NCBI GenBank assembly: GCA_964424125.1 | Contig: CAYRHS010000024.1 | Location: 1 to 26,220 of the forward strand | DNA from: CAYRHS01 sp964424125 | Lineage (GTDB): Bacteria; Actinomycetota; Acidimicrobiia; IMCC26256; JAOSJL01 | DNA: 26,220 bases | Reading direction: 5' to 3' | Shown here: positions 23,364-26,220 of the stretch, in pieces | How positions within the stretch are numbered: position 1 is the stretch's first letter | Layout of the letters: every line of letters begins with the position of its first letter | Program-made: the position numbers and the translations under genes | The notes under the pieces: model-generated | Told to the model about the DNA's origin: nothing | Database searches by the model: none | The model's input: the letters and a program-made list of their open reading frames with translations, nothing else

Positions 23364-24523
23364 ACGTGGCCATCGTCGGCATCGGCATCCACCCCTTCGG
23401 TCGACACGACGACATCTCGGGCGCGGACATGGGCGCCTACGCCATCCGTCAGGCGCTGCGCGACGCCGGCATCGAGTGGACCGCGCTCGAGTTCGCGTTC
23501 GGCGGGAGCATGGGCCAGACGATCGGCCACGAGGGTTCGGGCAGCGCCGACACCCTGGTCAAGGATCTCGGTCTCACGGGCCTGCAGTTCATCAACGTCC
23601 TCAACGGGTGTGCCACGGCCGGCAGCGCGGTGGCGATGGCCGCCAACTCGATCGAAAGCGGAGCGTTCGACCTGGGGCTCGTGGTCGGCTTCGACAAGCA
23701 CCCACGCGGCCACTTCAACGCCGACGCCTCCGCGGTCGGCCTCGGCTCCTGGTACGGCGAGAACGGGCTGATGGTCACCACCCAGTTCTTCGCCCAGAAG
23801 ATCAACCGTTACATGCACGAGTACGGCATCAGTCGGCAGACGCTCGCCCGCGTCGCGGCGAAGGCCTACCGCAACGGCGCGTCGAATCCCAACGCGTGGC
23901 GCCGCAAGCCCTTCAGCGAGGAGGAGATCCTCGAGTCGCGGCTCCTGAACTGGCCGCTCAGCCAGTACATGTTCTGCTCGCCCGACGAGGGCGCGGCCGC
24001 GGTGGTCGTGTGCCGGGGCGACCGGGCCCACGAGTTCACCGACCGGCCCGTGCACCTGCGGTCGTCCGCGGTGACGACGAGGCGATTCGGCTCGTTCGAG
24101 GTCTTCAGCCCCTGGCTCCCGATCGAACGCTCCCCGAGCCCGACCGTCGACGCGGCGCGCAAGGCGTTCGAGGCGGCGGGAGTCGCGCCCGACGACGTCG
24201 ACGTGGCCCAGCTCCAGGACAGCGAGGCCGGCGCAGAGATCATGCACATGGCCGAGTGCGGCTTCTGCGCCGACGGTGACCAGGAGGCGATGATCGCCGC
24301 CGGGGACACCGAGATCGGAGGCCGCCTGCCCGTCAACACTGACGGAGGCCTGATCGCCAACGGCGAGCCCATCGGCGCGTCGGGGATGCGCCAGCTCTAC
24401 GAGATCGTGCTCCAGCTGCGCGGCGACGCGGGCGAGCGCCAGGTGCCGGGCGAGCCCCGCGTCGGCTTCACTCAGGTGTACGGCGCCCCCGGCATCGGCG
24501 CCTGCTCCGTGCTCACCACCTGA
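23360..24523 (+). CDS. Thiolase-like protein (lipid-transfer/Ltp2-like)
   Basis: A 387-aa thiolase-fold protein that would act on acyl-CoA. The first half has NVLNGCATAGSAVAMAANSI with the nucleophile-position Cys84. The second half departs from classical thiolase: the HxxF/E motif reads LQDSEAG (Gln286), the GHP histidine is Glu336 in IANGEPIGASG, and the C-terminal catalytic Cys region reads QVYGAPGIGACSV (Tyr374, Cys382). The NGEPIGASG form is known to me from actinobacterial lipid-transfer/Ltp2-type proteins, some of which are retro-aldolases needing a DUF35 partner. The gene starts within the stop of such a DUF35 gene (ATGA). So a carbon-carbon lyase on a branched or ring acyl-CoA is as likely as thiolysis. 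It is the last gene of the plus-strand run and converges on the PaaG-like gene with a 33-nt gap that shows no clear terminator. Confidence 0.88.
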   Translation: MNVAIVGIGIHPFGRHDDISGADMGAYAIRQALRDAGIEWTALEFAFGGSMGQTIGHEGSGSADTLVKDLGLTGLQFINVLNGCATAGSAVAMAANSIESGAFDLGLVVGFDKHPRGHFNADASAVGLGSWYGENGLMVTTQFFAQKINRYMHEYGISRQTLARVAAKAYRNGASNPNAWRRKPFSEEEILESRLLNWPLSQYMFCSPDEGAAAVVVCRGDRAHEFTDRPVHLRSSAVTTRRFGSFEVFSPWLPIERSPSPTVDAARKAFEAAGVAPDDVDVAQLQDSEAGAEIMHMAECGFCADGDQEAMIAAGDTEIGGRLPVNTDGGLIANGEPIGASGMRQLYEIVLQLRGDAGERQVPGEPRVGFTQVYGAPGIGACSVLTT

Positions 24524-24556
24524 GAGGACGTCTGGCGACGCGGCGCACGTGGACTG

Positions 24557-25345
24557 CTACTCGCCGGTGAAGCGCGGCGCACGCTTCTCGACGAACGCGC
24601 CGGTCCCTTCGGCCGCGTCGAGGCGCGCGCCCGCCTCGGCGATGACCTCGCTCTCGGCCTCCATCTGGGTCTCGAGCGACTCGTTCCACGACTCCCGCAA
24701 GAGCCGTTTCGTCGCGCCGTAGACCCGGGTCGGGCCGGCGGCGAGCTGTCGTGCCCATGCCTCGGCCTCGTCGGGGAGCGTGTCGTCGGCGACGACGCGG
24801 TTGACGATCCCCCACTCGAGGGCTTCCGCGGCCGAGAGCACCCGGTTCGTCAGCGCGAGCTCGGCCGCGCGCCGAGCGCCCACGAGACGCGGGAGGAAGA
24901 ACGTCGACGACCCATCGGGCGTGAGGCCGATACCCGTGTACGCCATGACGAACTTCGCGGACTCGGCCGCGACGGCCAGATCGGACGCGGCCACGAGACC
25001 CAGGCCCGCGCCCGCCGCGCTCCCCTGCACGGCGGCGACGACCGGCGCGTCGAGCCGGACGAGCCGCGACATCCCGGCGTGGAGGTATGTGGTGATCTCG
25101 CGCAGCGCGAGCCCCAGGTCGGGCTCGGCCGCGAACGACTTCACGTCTCCCCCGCCGCAGAACATCATCCCTTCGCCGGTCAGGAGCACAGCTCGTACCG
25201 ACGCGTCGTCCCGCAGTGCCCGCGCCGCCTCGGCGAGATCCTGCGCGGTGGCGAGGTCGATCGAGTTCGCAGACTCGGGTCGTTGCAGCATCAACCGTGC
25301 GAGCCCGTCGTCGTCGACGGCGACACTCAGATTCCGGTACGTCAC
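24557..25345 (-). CDS. Enoyl-CoA hydratase/isomerase, PaaG-like
   Basis: A 262-aa crotonase-fold enzyme acting on unsaturated acyl-CoA. Seen: the oxyanion segment MMFCGGGDVKSF (60-71), QGSAAGAGLGLVAASDLAVAA (107-127), and MAYTGIGLTPDGSSTFFLPRLVG (134-156) with Asp144. An Asp in the LTPDGS context is the mark of PaaG-type isomerases, which shift a double bond or open a ring epoxide, and not of two-Glu hydratases. The GTG start at 25345 has GGGGAGG 5 nt upstream. It is downstream of the truncated acyl-CoA dehydrogenase with a 63-nt gap, on the same strand, so the two probably act on one acyl-CoA. Other paa genes are not in the window, so a phenylacetate role is not indicated. Confidence 0.9.
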   Translation of the reverse strand: MTYRNLSVAVDDDGLARLMLQRPESANSIDLATAQDLAEAARALRDDASVRAVLLTGEGMMFCGGGDVKSFAAEPDLGLALREITTYLHAGMSRLVRLDAPVVAAVQGSAAGAGLGLVAASDLAVAAESAKFVMAYTGIGLTPDGSSTFFLPRLVGARRAAELALTNRVLSAAEALEWGIVNRVVADDTLPDEAEAWARQLAAGPTRVYGATKRLLRESWNESLETQMEAESEVIAEAGARLDAAEGTGAFVEKRAPRFTGE

Positions 25346-25408
25346 GTTCGCCTCCCCGGCGTCGATGGGTCTCGCACAGCGTGCCCCATCACTGCCTCCG
25401 CACTCGAT

Positions 25409-26220
25409 TCAGCTGCGGGGGATCTCTGACCAGGGAAGGTCGCGGTCCACGGAGGGCTCCTTCGGAAGACCGAGAACGCGCTCGCCCACGATGTTCTTTG
25501 CGATCTCGGTGGTCCCGCCACCGATTGTCGCGCCCAGCGTGGCCAGGAAGTTCTTCTGCACCGTTCCGGCCGACGCGCCACCGAGCAACGACTCAGAAAC
25601 GGTCTCGGGCCGGATCATGTCGTAGTTGTCGATGAGCATGCCCTCGGCGCCCAGCATCTCCATGCACACGCGCAACAACCGCTGATGGTGGGGAGAGACC
25701 GCGATCTTCCCGAGCGAGCTCTCGGGACCCGGTGTGCCCTGCTTGCGGTTCTGCTCCGCCCGGAGCATGAGCAGACGGACCACCTGCTCCTCGACCCAGA
25801 CCTCCATGAGCGCGTCGCGCAGCACCGGGTCGTCGAGGCCCCGCCGGCGCCAGAGGTCCACGGCGTATTCCCCGAGGTCGACCGACCGCGACGGGTCGGC
25901 GAGCTTGCCGAGCATCGTCCGTTCGTTCATCAACGTGGTGATCGCGACGTGCCAACCGTCACCGACCTCGCCGATACGGTTCTCGTCAGGGACGCGCAGG
26001 TCGGTGAAGTAGATCTCGTTGAACTCCGCCTCGCCGGTCAGCTGGCGGAGCGGACGGACCTCGACGCCCGGTGCGTGCATGTCGATCCAGAAGTAGGTGA
26101 GCCCCTTGTGCTTGGGGACGTCGGGATCGCTGCGGGTGAGCAGGAGCCCCTTGTCGGCGACGTGCGCCTGCGTGGTCCAGACCTTCTGGCCGTTGATCAC
26201 CCACTCCTCGCCGTCGCGGA
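25409..26220 (-). CDS. Acyl-CoA dehydrogenase, C-terminal part (N-terminus outside window)
   Basis: About 270 C-terminal residues of an acyl-CoA dehydrogenase; the frame is open across the right edge (the codons before GTG 26200 read RDGEEW and continue), so GTG 26200 is internal. Seen: EEWVINGQKVWTTQAHV, the middle beta domain with GLTYFWIDMHAPGVEVRPLRQ, and the C-terminal helical domain ending GGGTTEIAKNIVGERVLGLPKEP. It is a relative of the enzyme at 19622-20830, sharing the ERVLGLPKEP ending and the LMNERTMLG helix with a Glu in the same position. It leads into the PaaG-like gene on the same strand. Chain specificity unknown. Confidence 0.92.
   Translation of the reverse strand, partial: RDGEEWVINGQKVWTTQAHVADKGLLLTRSDPDVPKHKGLTYFWIDMHAPGVEVRPLRQLTGEAEFNEIYFTDLRVPDENRIGEVGDGWHVAITTLMNERTMLGKLADPSRSVDLGEYAVDLWRRRGLDDPVLRDALMEVWVEEQVVRLLMLRAEQNRKQGTPGPESSLGKIAVSPHHQRLLRVCMEMLGAEGMLIDNYDMIRPETVSESLLGGASAGTVQKNFLATLGATIGGGTTEIAKNIVGERVLGLPKEPSVDRDLPWSEIPRS

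Noticed and set aside
24524..24556. Possible terminator between the convergent thiolase-like and PaaG-like genes
   Set aside because: Only scattered short complementary stretches; no continuous stem or T-run.
1..26220. CRISPR array, tRNA/rRNA genes, insertion sequences, phage or toxin-antitoxin genes
   Set aside because: I saw no direct repeat-spacer pattern, no tRNA-like cloverleaf, no transposase or integrase motif, and no small gene pair of that kind.

Overview
The window is high-GC, gene-dense DNA with short intergenic gaps, strong GGAGG-type ribosome sites and many GTG or TTG starts. The lipoprotein signals (lipobox followed by an acidic Gly/Ser/Asp linker), the actinobacterial-type acyl-CoA enzymes and TANNNT-type -10 elements point to an actinomycetote. 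An uncultured Acidimicrobiia/Ilumatobacter-like lineage is my best guess, but nothing here fixes the taxon. There are no rRNA, tRNA, CRISPR, phage or IS genes, and no gene-free stretch over 300 bases.

Layout. (1) 1-2209, minus: a lipoprotein solute-binding protein followed by a degenerate M28-type peptidase homologue that runs off the left edge. (2) 2337-7992, plus: a membrane M28 metallopeptidase, then an N-acyl-D-amino-acid deacylase, an amidase and a small Cys-rich protein. (3) 14112-8005, minus: an apolipoprotein N-acyltransferase, a second paralogous solute-binding lipoprotein, a CocE-type serine hydrolase and a second amidase. (4) 14235-15707, plus: an MFS transporter. (5) 18261-15692, minus: a succinate-semialdehyde-type aldehyde dehydrogenase and a C45 (penicillin acyltransferase-like) hydrolase, divergent from a class III aminotransferase (18339-19565, plus). 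(6) 19622-24523, plus: an acyl-CoA dehydrogenase, an N-acylamino acid racemase/OSBS-type enolase, an enoyl-CoA hydratase homologue, a DUF35 zinc-ribbon/OB protein and a thiolase-like protein. (7) 26220-24557, minus: a second acyl-CoA dehydrogenase (N-terminus outside the window) and a PaaG-like enoyl-CoA hydratase/isomerase.

The genes read as a scavenging and catabolic island for amide-linked compounds, such as peptides and N-acyl or D-amino acid derivatives. Binding lipoproteins and an MFS carrier would capture substrate. Peptidases, amidases, the deacylase and the racemase would release and interconvert amino acids and acyl groups. The aminotransferase and aldehyde dehydrogenase would handle amines, and the acyl-CoA enzymes would oxidise the acyl chains. 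This is inference from family membership.

The most notable finding is a 16-bp pseudo-palindrome, GTTAGCGATCGTTCAC and close variants, at five places. Each lies in or at the edge of a promoter region and each contains a TAAC that also starts a good -10 hexamer. It looks like the operator of one undescribed regulon joining the peptidase/deacylase, lipoprotein/transport and acyl-CoA blocks. Other points of interest are two probable near-cognate start codons (CTG, ATC) behind perfect ribosome sites, an M28 homologue lacking most metal ligands, and a thiolase-like protein with the catalytic GHP histidine replaced by Glu next to a DUF35 partner.
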